Positions 47,347 through 55,353 of a stretch of 64,000 bases of DNA are shown here, piece by piece (the first letter of the stretch is position 1; the number at the start of each line of letters is the position of its first letter). The notes under the pieces were generated by a model, which made no database searches, was not told the DNA's origin, and was given only the letters and a program-made list of their open reading frames with translations. Made by a program: the position numbers and the translations under genes. This DNA is from an uncultured Polaribacter sp. (GTDB lineage Bacteria > Bacteroidota > Bacteroidia > Flavobacteriales > Flavobacteriaceae): positions 515,948-579,947 of the forward strand of contig NZ_CANMHM010000001.1 of NCBI RefSeq assembly GCF_947497695.1, given 5' to 3'.

Positions 47347-48012
47347 TTAAACTCCTACTTCTTTTCTATCTGCTTTGTTTTTGTTTTTCTCTTTAAAAGC
47401 TGCATAATATTCATAAAAAAGCACTAATATATCGTCTTTCATAATTTTATTAAGCTCAGAAACAGAATTTAAGTTGTATCCAAGTGTTTCTCTATTTTTC
47501 TTATCTAAATCATCTGCACGTGCTCTTAAATTACCGTTTTTATCTACTAGAAAAGTTTTAAAAGTATAAAAGTTAGTCAATTGTTCTTTTGATTTAAAAC
47601 TAGCGTGTAAATTAGTTATTTGTTCTTCAGAACCTGCAATAAAGTTCCAATTTACCATATTTGTAAATGCACTAATCTGTTTTTTTAAACTAGCTGCTTC
47701 TTCCTCTTTTCCTTTCGGATAAATAGCAATTATTTGAAACTTCTTATAATCGATAAATTTCTTATAAATCTTTTCATTTAAATTTAAAAAACCACCTTTG
47801 TGAGTATTCATATCATTCCCTAAAAAACACACTACAGAAATATGATCTTTAAATGTTTTTGAAGGATTTATGGTAGAAATGTCGACTACATTTTTTGTTG
47901 CCAATGGTAATTTTGTAAAATTATTTTTTCCTGTTGATAAAATTAAAAAACAGATCAAAGGAAAAATAAATAGTAAAAATAATACAACTCTTTTTTTTGT
48001 AAGTTTCATCAT
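47347..48012 (-). CDS. Sco/thioredoxin-like membrane protein lacking the CxxxC motif
   Basis: The 221-residue protein has an N-terminal membrane helix (about residues 8-25) and a thioredoxin-like periplasmic part. It parallels the neighbouring Sco protein: VVCFLGNDMNTHKGGFLNLN sits where Sco has its CxxxC loop, and FKTFLVDKNGNLRARADDLD matches Sco's FALVDKKGNIRSRKDE. The Cys pair and the Sco histidine are absent, so it probably does not bind copper in the standard way. It may be an assembly partner. The start is one of two adjacent ATGs (48012 or 48009); an upstream ATG at 48033 is less likely. A terminator separates it from the oxidase subunit genes. Confidence 0.72.
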   Translation of the reverse strand: MMKLTKKRVVLFLLFIFPLICFLILSTGKNNFTKLPLATKNVVDISTINPSKTFKDHISVVCFLGNDMNTHKGGFLNLNEKIYKKFIDYKKFQIIAIYPKGKEEEAASLKKQISAFTNMVNWNFIAGSEEQITNLHASFKSKEQLTNFYTFKTFLVDKNGNLRARADDLDKKNRETLGYNLNSVSELNKIMKDDILVLFYEYYAAFKEKNKNKADRKEVGV

Positions 48013-48054
48013 TTGTATTTTATTGTAGTACATAATTAAATGATAAGCAAAAAA

Positions 48055-48078
48055 AAAGGTGGTTAAAAAACCACCTTT
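48055..48078 (-). terminator. Terminator after the oxidase structural genes
   Basis: The stem AAAGGTGGTT / AACCACCTTT has a four-A loop on the plus strand. On the minus strand it is followed by nine T. It closes the transcript of the subunit IV gene. Confidence 0.9.
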
Positions 48079-48087
48079 ATCTTTTAA

Positions 48088-48429
48088 TTACCATTTTACA
48101 AGTGGCGCTAATGTGCTATGTAAATAACCTCCTTCTATTAAGAGTAAGGTCATTAAATAACAAATTAAAAAAACTGCGGTCCAAACTATTGAACGTCTTA
48201 ACCATTTTTTTTCTCCTTCTAAATGCATAAATGCCCAAGCAATATAATAGGCTTTTACAAGGGTTAATATAATAAATATCCAGTTTAAAGGACTTGTTCC
48301 TAAAAACCTTGTTAGGTGTAAAGCATCTGGTTTTATAATACCTAATATAACCTCAACAGTTGTTAAAAGTGATAAAATCACTAAAACTATCCAAATTCTT
48401 TTTGTGTTTGATTCGTGTGCGTGTGCCAT
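48088..48429 (-). CDS. Cytochrome c oxidase subunit IV-like protein
   Basis: The 113-residue protein has three membrane helices. The family pattern is TKRIWIVLVILSLLTTVEVI at the start, AYYIAWAFMHLEGEKKWLRR in the middle, and a third helix. This matches the prokaryotic caa3-type subunit IV (COX4_pro). It probably stabilises the oxidase complex. It is the last gene of the unit that includes both subunit III proteins. Confidence 0.88.
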   Translation of the reverse strand: MAHAHESNTKRIWIVLVILSLLTTVEVILGIIKPDALHLTRFLGTSPLNWIFIILTLVKAYYIAWAFMHLEGEKKWLRRSIVWTAVFLICYLMTLLLIEGGYLHSTLAPLVKW

Positions 48430-48446
48430 TTTAATCTTATTTTAAA

Positions 48447-48465
48447 TTCCTGCTTTTTGCAGGAA
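48447..48465 (-). other. Intra-operon hairpin
   Basis: The perfect inverted repeat TTCCTGC / GCAGGAA with a five-base loop lies between the subunit III and IV genes. It lacks a long T-run, so an RNA-processing or stability element is more likely than a terminator. Confidence 0.45.
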
Positions 48466-48517
48466 AGACCATTTTATTTCAAACCTCAACTAATTATTTA
48501 GAGGTAATTATTTTTAA

Positions 48518-49552
48518 TTATACTAAGTAGAAGAATGTAAATACAAATACCCAAACTAAATCTACAAAGTGCCAGTATAAACCAACTTTTTCTACCATTT
48601 CATAATGACCTCTTCTTTCATACGTACCAAGAATTACATTAAAGAAAATAATGATGTTTATTATAATACCAGAAAATACGTGAAAACCGTGGAAACCTGT
48701 AATAAAGAAAAAGAAATCACCAAAAATGGTATTACCATATTCATTTACTTTTAGATTTGCCCCTTCTACAACTAATTTTGTTTTGGCTAATTGTGCCATT
48801 CCTTTTTCTCTAGAAAGAATTATTTTTTGCTTAGTTGTAGGATCTATTCTTTCTGAACGTATTTGAACATTTGAATTCGCTTTGTAAGCGTTTTGAACTT
48901 GAGCAACAGAGTAGGTTGCAATGGTTTCTTCTGCTTCAAACCATAATCCGTTTTTTCTAGTATGTTGCACTCTACCATCTGTTCTTTCATCAACAATAAA
49001 ATCTGATAATGCAATTTGTTCAAAAACTACTTCTCCTTTATCGTTAAGCACTTTATTTCCTTCTTCATCTAACTTAGGTTCAGCAAATTGTAAAATTTTT
49101 CCATCAGTAGTTTTAACAGCTCCATAAGAACCATTGATAAAGTTTTTCCATTCCCAAGCTTGAGAACCAACAAATATGATTCCGAAAATAATAGTAGCAA
49201 ACATGTACCAAGCTACCTTTTTTTGTTTCATTTGATGCCCTGCATCAACAGCAAGTACCATTGTTACAGAAGATACAATTAATATAAATGTCATTAAAGC
49301 TACATAATACATTGGTGCATGTACACCATGTAAACCAGGAAAGTGGGTAAACACCTCATCTGCAATTGGCCAAGAATCTATAAATTTAAAACGTGTTAAA
49401 CCATAAGCTGCTAAAAAGCCTGTAAAGGTTAAAGCATCAGAGAGGATAAAAAACCACATCATCATTTTACCATAACTTGCTCCAAGTGGTTTTACAGCAC
49501 CACCATTCCAAGTTTTCTCTCTGTTAGAAGGTATAGCAATATTTGCTTCCAT
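48518..49552 (-). CDS. Cytochrome c oxidase subunit III, long form with soluble insertion
   Basis: The 344-residue protein has the subunit III membrane core: helices near residues 28-48, 75-95, 108-128, 275-300 and 320-343, with FITGFHGFHVFSGIIIN. Between the third and fourth helices is a soluble insertion of about 130 residues (roughly 135-265) rich in Lys, Glu and Asp, not found in short subunit III proteins. It belongs to the haem-copper oxidase complex. The adjacent paralogue at 49609-50196 is the short form. Confidence 0.9.
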   Translation of the reverse strand: MEANIAIPSNREKTWNGGAVKPLGASYGKMMMWFFILSDALTFTGFLAAYGLTRFKFIDSWPIADEVFTHFPGLHGVHAPMYYVALMTFILIVSSVTMVLAVDAGHQMKQKKVAWYMFATIIFGIIFVGSQAWEWKNFINGSYGAVKTTDGKILQFAEPKLDEEGNKVLNDKGEVVFEQIALSDFIVDERTDGRVQHTRKNGLWFEAEETIATYSVAQVQNAYKANSNVQIRSERIDPTTKQKIILSREKGMAQLAKTKLVVEGANLKVNEYGNTIFGDFFFFITGFHGFHVFSGIIINIIIFFNVILGTYERRGHYEMVEKVGLYWHFVDLVWVFVFTFFYLV

Positions 49553-49589
49553 ATTGTATTTTCTGTTAATTTGTTCTTAATTAGTTTTG

Positions 49590-49597
49590 CAAAAATA
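49590..49597 (-). promoter_or_regulatory. Possible internal -7 promoter element
   Basis: The minus strand reads TATTTTTG, a TAnnTTTG match 37 bases before the long subunit III gene. It could give that gene its own transcript inside the cluster. Confidence 0.35.
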
Positions 49598-49608
49598 ACT
49601 ATTTTTCA

Positions 49609-50196
49609 TCACCTAATAAAATAGAAAAAGAAAAATAGATAAATCCACAGTATATCTACAAAATGCCAAAAGATTGCACCAAGTTCAAACCCAAGCATAT
49701 TGTCTGATTTGTATTTGTATTTAAAATGATTATAAATAACAACTAAAAGCACTATAAGACCTGCTAACAGGTGCAAAACGTGCATAAAAGTGATTCCTAT
49801 AATAAAAGATGTAGATACTGTACTTTCTGGGCCTGTAAAAAATAGTCCAACACTTTTTAGTTGATTAAAGCCAACGTATTGCTGATAAACAAAACCTACT
49901 CCTAGTAAAAAAGTAATCACTAAAAATATAAAAGAGAGCTGTATTTTATCATTTTTTAAAAATCTTTGAGATAAGAAAAGCGTGATGCTACTTGCAACAA
50001 TAAAAAAAGTGCTAACGTAAAATGCCATTGGCAAATCAAAAGACACCCAATCGTCTCTTTCCATGCTTATAACATAGGCACTTGTTAAACCTGCAAAAAA
50101 CATTACCATACTAATCATAGAAATCCATAACATTGGTTTTCCAGATTTTTTCTTCCCTATTTTTAATTCTGCTTCTACTAATTCTGCTTGTGTCAT
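49609..50196 (-). CDS. Cytochrome c oxidase subunit III, short form
   Basis: The 195-residue protein has five membrane helices with SMISMVMFFAGLTSAYVISM near residue 30 and GITFMHVLHLLAGLIVLLVV near residue 128. The histidines of the latter match subunit III. The C-terminus is AIFWHFVDILWIYLFFFFYF. It follows ctaB and precedes the long subunit III gene. Two subunit III genes in tandem are usual in Flavobacteriia. Confidence 0.92.
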   Translation of the reverse strand: MTQAELVEAELKIGKKKSGKPMLWISMISMVMFFAGLTSAYVISMERDDWVSFDLPMAFYVSTFFIVASSITLFLSQRFLKNDKIQLSFIFLVITFLLGVGFVYQQYVGFNQLKSVGLFFTGPESTVSTSFIIGITFMHVLHLLAGLIVLLVVIYNHFKYKYKSDNMLGFELGAIFWHFVDILWIYLFFFFYFIR

Positions 50197-50205
50197 CTTT
50201 AAATT

Positions 50206-50242
50206 TGCTTTTAGCTGTTTATATTTAGCTATTTGCTACTCT
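50206..50242. repeat. TTAGC-type short repeat tract
   Basis: GCTTTTAGCTGTTTATATTT and TTAGCTATTTGCTAC show the same TTAGC-type unit as the mutS-spoU spacer. The tract lies between ctaB and the short subunit III gene. Confidence 0.4.
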
Positions 50243-50271
50243 TTCTTTTTTGTTTTTAAACCACTGAATAA

Positions 50272-51174
50272 TTAGTGTAAAAACTTATCTACTACATATA
50301 TTATTGGCACTAAAGTGATAAATAAAATACTTGACAACATTAATTTTCTAGCATCTGTATTTTCTTCACTTTTATGTAATTTAATTCCAAAATACAACAT
50401 ATATATCCCTAATAAAGCCACAATTACAGCAGTTATTGGATGTATATAAAATGCACCAGATACTTTTAAAACAGGTGCAATAGATACTAAAATCATTATG
50501 ATGGTATAAAAAATAATTTGTTTTACTGCCCCTTTGTCTTTTGTATTCATTGGTAACATATTAAAACCTACTTTTTTATACTCTTCATCTTGTAACCAAC
50601 CAATTGCCCAAAAGTGAGGGAATTGCCAAAAAAACTGAATCATAAATAAAAAACCTGCTTCGATACCAAATTGATTGGTTGCTGCAACCCAACCCAACAT
50701 AAAAGGAATTGCACCAGGAATTGCACCTACAAAAACGGCTAAAGGAGTAACTGGTTTTAATGGTGTGTAAACACTAGTATATAGAAAAATAGAAATTGCG
50801 CCAAACAAAGCTGTTTTTGGGTTAATGCTATATAAAATAGCAAGCCCTAAAACTGTAAATAAAATAGCTATAAAAAGAGCTGTATTTACAGACATTCTCC
50901 CTGTTGGCAAAGGTCTGTTTTGAGTACGTTTCATTATAGCATCTGTATCTTTTTCTATAATTTGATTATAGGCATTAGAGGCACCAACCATAAAAAAACC
51001 TCCAATTCCTAACAAAACCAAGGTAAAATAGTTTACAGTGTCTACAGCCAATAAGTAACCAGTAACAGAAGTAAATACCACACTTAAAGACAAACCAACT
51101 TTTGTAAGTTGTTTAAAGTCTGTAAACATAGTTTTCATAGATGTTGCTTTCTCTGTAGTTAATGTTGCTGCCAT
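50272..51174 (-). CDS. ctaB: Protohaem IX farnesyltransferase (haem O synthase)
   Basis: CtaB/CyoE attaches a farnesyl group to haem B to make haem O for the oxidase. The protein is about 300 residues with seven or more membrane helices. It has the prenyl-diphosphate/Mg motif ASNAYNQIIEKDTDAIMKRT (N-x3-D-x3-D type), followed by QNRPLP. I start at the ATG at 51174 (MAATLTTEKATS). The frame is open to 51261, but a perfect TATCTTTG promoter lies at 51191-51198 and a terminator of the upstream gene lies inside that extension. It heads the oxidase unit. Confidence 0.94.
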   Translation of the reverse strand: MAATLTTEKATSMKTMFTDFKQLTKVGLSLSVVFTSVTGYLLAVDTVNYFTLVLLGIGGFFMVGASNAYNQIIEKDTDAIMKRTQNRPLPTGRMSVNTALFIAILFTVLGLAILYSINPKTALFGAISIFLYTSVYTPLKPVTPLAVFVGAIPGAIPFMLGWVAATNQFGIEAGFLFMIQFFWQFPHFWAIGWLQDEEYKKVGFNMLPMNTKDKGAVKQIIFYTIIMILVSIAPVLKVSGAFYIHPITAVIVALLGIYMLYFGIKLHKSEENTDARKLMLSSILFITLVPIIYVVDKFLH

Positions 51175-51190
51175 TGTAAAAAATAATATG

Positions 51191-51198
51191 CAAAGATA
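51191..51198 (-). promoter_or_regulatory. -7 promoter element of ctaB and the oxidase unit
   Basis: The minus strand reads TATCTTTG, ending 17 bases before the ctaB ATG. It fixes the start and gives the oxidase operon its own promoter. Confidence 0.6.
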
Positions 51199-51249
51199 TT
51201 TGATAATTATGACTTTACCATATTTTTTAGATGGCTTTTGTAGTAAAAT

Positions 51250-51278
51250 AAAAAAACCCACTCAATAAATTGAGTGGG
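51250..51278 (-). terminator. Terminator upstream of ctaB
   Basis: The stem CCCACTCAAT / ATTGAGTGGG with a two-base loop is followed on the minus strand by seven T. It ends transcription from the remB-like gene. Confidence 0.88.
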
Positions 51279-51298
51279 AAAATTGCTATGAAAAAGAA

Positions 51299-51329
51299 AA
51301 AGTGTGACTGGTAAACCAAATCACACTTC
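51299..51329 (-). terminator. Second tandem terminator-like hairpin
   Basis: AAGTGTGA / TCACACTT with an inner GGT/ACC pairing is followed on the minus strand by a T-rich run. It lies about 20 bases before the stronger hairpin at 51250-51278. Confidence 0.7.
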
Positions 51330-51376
51330 AAATGTATAAAGAATATTTATAATATCTCTTAAAAAAGTATTAAAAT

Positions 51377-53461
51377 TTAAAAATCAAAATACCAATTAAA
51401 CAAATCTGCTCTTATACCTACTGAAAACCAGGTGTTTGTGCCTGAAGGATTATTTGTTAAATTTGTCTCAGATGAAAAGTCTCTGAGTGATAAACTAGCA
51501 AATAAGTTTGTATTGGTAGATGGGTTAACCAAATAATTGGCTTGTACATTAGCAATAAAAACATTTGCTGTATTTCCTTGACCCAACTCAATACCTGTAT
51601 CACTTAGGCGATTATCGTAAGATTGATAAATATCACCACCATAACTTACTACTTGATCATTAAAATCAAAACCTTTTTTACCCATTACTACTTTAGCACT
51701 TCCGCTCCATCTGTCTTTTTTATATCTAACAACTGCAATTGCTTCCCAGAAGTTAGCTCCCCATAAATGTGCAAGAGGCTGACTGTAATTACCATAATTT
51801 AAAATAGGCGATTTATGTGCAAATGTATAAGGACGAGCTCTATTGTATTCTAATTGTAAAAATAAATCCTTTACATTAAAGGCATCAAAATATTTTGTAC
51901 CTAATTGATAGGCAAATTTGTGTTTCCAATCTGTCATATCACTAAAATTATTAACAGAAAATTCATCTATTACTAATTGAGAGTATAAAGAAATGTTGTT
52001 TGTTAATTTATATTTACCTGTTAAACCTATAATTGCATTTCCTGCGTCTTCTCCTCTACTAAACTCTAAATATCTATAAAATAAAACAGGATTTAAAAAA
52101 CCTGCATCAATACCATTTTCTCCAGCAGAAACTGCAGTTTCAAAAAGACCTAAATTTAGTTTGTCTGTTACATTAATACTTAAATAATGAGCAGCTATAT
52201 ATTTTCTTGCATGTTCATTTGGGTCTGATGCAGAGGATATAGAAGGTTCTGTATTCCACATCCAAATATTAGTGTATTGAAATTTCCATAAATCTACCTT
52301 CATTTTTAAATAGGTAGTTGGTGATGAAACATCAGACAAAATAAAAGATCTATATCCATCTCCAATAAAGTTTTTTCCGTTTCCAAATTGAAATTGCATA
52401 TACTTGTTTGGGGTATATCCTAAATAAGCTTCAGCAACAGGGTAATCATGACCATCTGTTTTAAATCCTTTTGTTTTTCCTCTTCCAGGAACTAATCCTT
52501 CAGAATTTTTAGGTTTAAAGTTTGCTGCAGGATTGGTAATGTAATTATTTACATATTCTGCAAACCTACCTTGACTTTCATAGTAGGTAGTAGAAAACGA
52601 AAAATTACCTCCAATTTCTCCATTCACATTTATAATTCTAGAATTATTATATGTATAAGGTATATCAGAATTATCTTTTCCTAATTGAACATCAAACAAA
52701 ACATCTACTGTAAACCAATAATCTTCTTTTTTTACTTCTAATAAATGTTCATTCCAAACTTTTTTGCCTAACCATGTATTTTTATTCGGCTTTAAAAGCT
52801 TATTTTTTTCTTCTGTTAAATTATAATGTTCATTAATAGCATTGTAAGTATAAGGTTTAGAAGCTGTATGTGTTCCTTTTGCTTTGTGCAAAGCAAATTC
52901 ATAATCTACATAATTTCTATGCACAAAAGGAATATTTAATTGACTAGTATGTTCTGAAAAAGTAGCCTCTGCTATTTTATTTTTTTCTACTACTTCTATT
53001 AAACTTTCTGTTTTTACTTTTTTTACAGGTTTTTTTGCTTCTTCTTTTACAATATCATTTGCAAGTTCTTCTTTTGTAATTGGAAATGAAATAGGCAGTT
53101 CAAACTTCATTTCTATTGGATGATTATTGTACCAACCAGGTGTAATTTTAGGCAATTTAGTAAACGCTCTTTTTACTTCTTCTTTTACTTGCTCAAAAGC
53201 AGTATCTACATATATTAACCTAAATTCTCCTTCTTTAGTAACTACAAAAACAGTATTTGCTGTTCCTTTAAAGTTTTCACTTTCTACAATTGTAGGAGTT
53301 TTAAATTCATCAAAAAAAAGTTTTTTTGATGTTTTATAAAAACAGTCTTTTTCAGAGGCAGAATCTGCTTCTTTACAATTATCGAAAACTGGGTATTTTT
53401 CTATTTGTGCAAAAAATATTGAAGGAAATAATAAAACTAGAAATAAGTGTTTTTTAATCAT
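51377..53461 (-). CDS. Gliding motility protein RemB-like, with N-terminal TonB-CTD-like domain
   Basis: The 694-residue protein has a signal peptide (MIKKHLFLVLLFPSIFFAQ). A domain of about 110 residues closely resembles the TonB C-terminal domain: KYPVFDNCKEADSASEKDCF, then FTKLPKITPGWYNNHPIEMK and FELPISFP. After a Lys/Glu linker comes a long beta-barrel region of the Wzi/RemB kind (QFGNGKNFIGDGYRSFILSD, HLWGANFWEAIAVVRYKKDR) ending in FNWYFDF. RemB contributes to gliding in Flavobacterium. The start lies one base after the acyltransferase stop, so the two are coupled. Confidence 0.78.
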   Translation of the reverse strand: MIKKHLFLVLLFPSIFFAQIEKYPVFDNCKEADSASEKDCFYKTSKKLFFDEFKTPTIVESENFKGTANTVFVVTKEGEFRLIYVDTAFEQVKEEVKRAFTKLPKITPGWYNNHPIEMKFELPISFPITKEELANDIVKEEAKKPVKKVKTESLIEVVEKNKIAEATFSEHTSQLNIPFVHRNYVDYEFALHKAKGTHTASKPYTYNAINEHYNLTEEKNKLLKPNKNTWLGKKVWNEHLLEVKKEDYWFTVDVLFDVQLGKDNSDIPYTYNNSRIINVNGEIGGNFSFSTTYYESQGRFAEYVNNYITNPAANFKPKNSEGLVPGRGKTKGFKTDGHDYPVAEAYLGYTPNKYMQFQFGNGKNFIGDGYRSFILSDVSSPTTYLKMKVDLWKFQYTNIWMWNTEPSISSASDPNEHARKYIAAHYLSINVTDKLNLGLFETAVSAGENGIDAGFLNPVLFYRYLEFSRGEDAGNAIIGLTGKYKLTNNISLYSQLVIDEFSVNNFSDMTDWKHKFAYQLGTKYFDAFNVKDLFLQLEYNRARPYTFAHKSPILNYGNYSQPLAHLWGANFWEAIAVVRYKKDRWSGSAKVVMGKKGFDFNDQVVSYGGDIYQSYDNRLSDTGIELGQGNTANVFIANVQANYLVNPSTNTNLFASLSLRDFSSETNLTNNPSGTNTWFSVGIRADLFNWYFDF

Positions 53462-53462
53462 G

Positions 53463-54035
53463 TTATAATTTTATAACGCTGTTATTTTTTAATTGATATT
53501 TTTGATGACTCTCTTTGCAAGTTGCAATTCCGTTTTCGTTAAAGGCTAATCGATGACCAAATTCACCTACCCAACCAATTTGTTTAGATGGATTACCAAC
53601 AACCAATGCATAAGGTAAAACCTCTTTAGTAACTACAGCTCCTGCACCAATAAACGCAAATTCGCCAATAGTATTGCCACAAACAATAGTTGCATTGGCT
53701 CCAATACTTGCTCCTTTTTTTACCAATGTTTTTTGATATTCATTTTTTCTTTTAATAGCACTTCTTGGGTTTATAACGTTTGTAAAAACCATAGAAGGAC
53801 CTAAAAAAACATCATCTTCACAAATTACACCTGTATAAATAGAAACGTTGTTTTGTACTTTTACATTTTTGCCTAAAATTACTTGGGAAGAAACTACCAC
53901 ATTCTGACCAATATTACACTGCTCCCCAATAACACAATTAGACATAATATGACTAAAATGCCAAATTTTAGTATCTTTTCCAATACTGCAATTGTTGTCG
54001 ATTACAGCAGTTTCATGTGCAAAAAAATCTTTCAA
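53463..54035 (-). CDS. Hexapeptide-repeat acyltransferase (WbbJ/WlbB-like)
   Basis: The 190-residue protein is a left-handed beta-helix acyltransferase built of hexapeptide units ([40 protein letters not shown]). The catalytic-type histidine lies near residue 30. Close relatives acetylate amino sugars of surface polysaccharides. Its stop is one base from the RemB-like start, which links polysaccharide modification with a Wzi-like barrel. The acetyl substrate is not determinable from sequence. Confidence 0.87.
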   Translation of the reverse strand: MKDFFAHETAVIDNNCSIGKDTKIWHFSHIMSNCVIGEQCNIGQNVVVSSQVILGKNVKVQNNVSIYTGVICEDDVFLGPSMVFTNVINPRSAIKRKNEYQKTLVKKGASIGANATIVCGNTIGEFAFIGAGAVVTKEVLPYALVVGNPSKQIGWVGEFGHRLAFNENGIATCKESHQKYQLKNNSVIKL

Positions 54036-54076
54036 AATTAGGTTTATGAATTTGAGTTACATTAATACCGTCTATG

Positions 54077-54084
54077 CAAAACTA
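54077..54084 (-). promoter_or_regulatory. -7 promoter element of the acyltransferase-remB unit
   Basis: The minus strand reads TAGTTTTG, a TAnnTTTG match 41 bases before the acyltransferase ATG. Confidence 0.45.
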
Positions 54085-54196
54085 CAATTATTTCTTTGTT
54101 AATGCAGTAAGTTCAATTATGCAGTTATAAACATATTATCAATTCAAAAAAAAGTTTATCTTTTATTTAAACGATAAAAACAGCTGTAAATAAAAT

Positions 54197-54217
54197 ATCC
54201 AACCATAAAGGTTGGAT
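54197..54217 (-). terminator. Terminator after tonB copy 2
   Basis: The stem ATCCAACC / GGTTGGAT has a five-base loop and is followed by a T-rich stretch on the minus strand, eight bases past the tonB stop. Confidence 0.85.
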
Positions 54218-54224
54218 GTCAATA

Positions 54225-54965
54225 CTATTCTACTCTAAAAGATATTGGTAATGCATATCTTACTTTTACGGGTTTATTTCCTTGTATTCCTGGAGTAAAT
54301 TTAGGTAGCTTTTTAATAAGTGTTTGTGTTTCTTTGTCTAATTTTTTGTGAGGTGATTTAATTTTAATATCTACAACATTGCCTTTATCATCAATTAAAA
54401 ATTGCGAATAAATTCTATGAATGCCTGAATGCAACCCTAATTCATTTGCTAAATTAACATCAAAATTACGTTGTACAAATTGTTTCATCTTTTTATCAAA
54501 ACAAATTTTATTTTGTTTTTTTGATAAACCTTCACATCCTTTAAAAATTGGTGCGTTTTCTATGCTAATAAAATCAACATCTTCAACTATCTTATCAGGT
54601 ACTTTTATTTCAACCACATCATTTATATCAATAATAACAGGAATTTCTGAAGGATCAACATCAACAACCTTTTCTATGATATCATTATTTCCTTTTACAA
54701 CCTCATCAACAATAAATATTTGGTCTTTTACAATTGATGCTTTTGGAATAATTTTAACTTCTTTAGTAAAAAGAATTTCTGTAGTGGGTTCTATATAAAC
54801 TATTTTAGATTCATCATTGAAATTACAACTGATAACAGTTTTCTGTTCGGTTTCGTGTTCTAGCGTTACATAAACAACAAAAAGGACTAAAACTAACCCT
54901 AACTGCATAAAAATATTTGAGAATTTTTCTAATTGTTTGTTAGGTAATTTTTTTAAATTTTTCAT
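54225..54965 (-). CDS. Energy transducer TonB (copy 2)
   Basis: The 246-residue protein matches the plan of the TonB at 41534. It has an N-terminal membrane helix (about residues 17-35) after KQLEKFSNIFMQLGLVLVLF, a long acidic Val/Ile-rich spacer without the proline run, and a C-terminal domain with FISIENAPIFKGCEGLSKKQ and KFTPGIQGNKPVKVRYALPI. The shared N-terminal FSNIFMQLGLVL/YSKIFMQIGLVL block shows a recent duplication. The lack of the PPPP segment may mean a different periplasmic reach or set of receptors. Confidence 0.9.
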   Translation of the reverse strand: MKNLKKLPNKQLEKFSNIFMQLGLVLVLFVVYVTLEHETEQKTVISCNFNDESKIVYIEPTTEILFTKEVKIIPKASIVKDQIFIVDEVVKGNNDIIEKVVDVDPSEIPVIIDINDVVEIKVPDKIVEDVDFISIENAPIFKGCEGLSKKQNKICFDKKMKQFVQRNFDVNLANELGLHSGIHRIYSQFLIDDKGNVVDIKIKSPHKKLDKETQTLIKKLPKFTPGIQGNKPVKVRYALPISFRVE

Positions 54966-55103
54966 AATTAGGCTGTTTTTATATGTTAAGACTTTGTTAA
55001 ACCAAAGAACATGCCATAAAAATATCTAATTAATCTTAGTTGTAAAGTTTCTTGTTTTAAAAACCTTTTTGTCAATTTGTATTCAGGGCAAACTCATACT
55101 TTT

Positions 55104-55248
55104 AAATTTCCACGAATTTTTAATCCTCAATGATGTTGAATACTTATTTTCATCTTTAATTTCGCAAATAAAAACCTTTGGTTTTCTAAATTTGCGAAAT
55201 AATTTTAGACCAAATCATAAAATAATTCGTGAATTCGTGGCAAAATTT
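55104..55248. repeat. Nested inverted repeat (intergenic element)
   Basis: The outer arms AAATTTCCACGAATTTTTAA and ATTCGTGAATTCGTGGCAAA enclose an inner hairpin. Its arms are AATTTCGCAAATA / AAATTTGCGAAAT (55159-55200), with AAACC/GGTTT at the tip. The 388-base gap between tonB copy 2 and the serine hydrolase otherwise holds no gene. The short plus-strand frame here is a by-product of the element. Confidence 0.6.
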
Positions 55249-55353
55249 TAGAGTTTATCATTTTTTAAAAAGTGTGTGTTTTCCCTAAATTGTTATTGTC
55301 TTGTTTCCTGTTTCCTAAAGCCATAAATTAGTACCAGTAAAATCATCAAAAAA

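Noticed and set aside
51175..51261. A 29-residue N-terminal extension of ctaB
   Set aside because: A promoter element and the end of an upstream terminator lie within it; haem O synthases normally start near the chosen ATG.
55069..55251. A 60-codon plus-strand frame between tonB copy 2 and the serine hydrolase
   Set aside because: It coincides with the nested inverted repeat, and its sequence is explained by that element.
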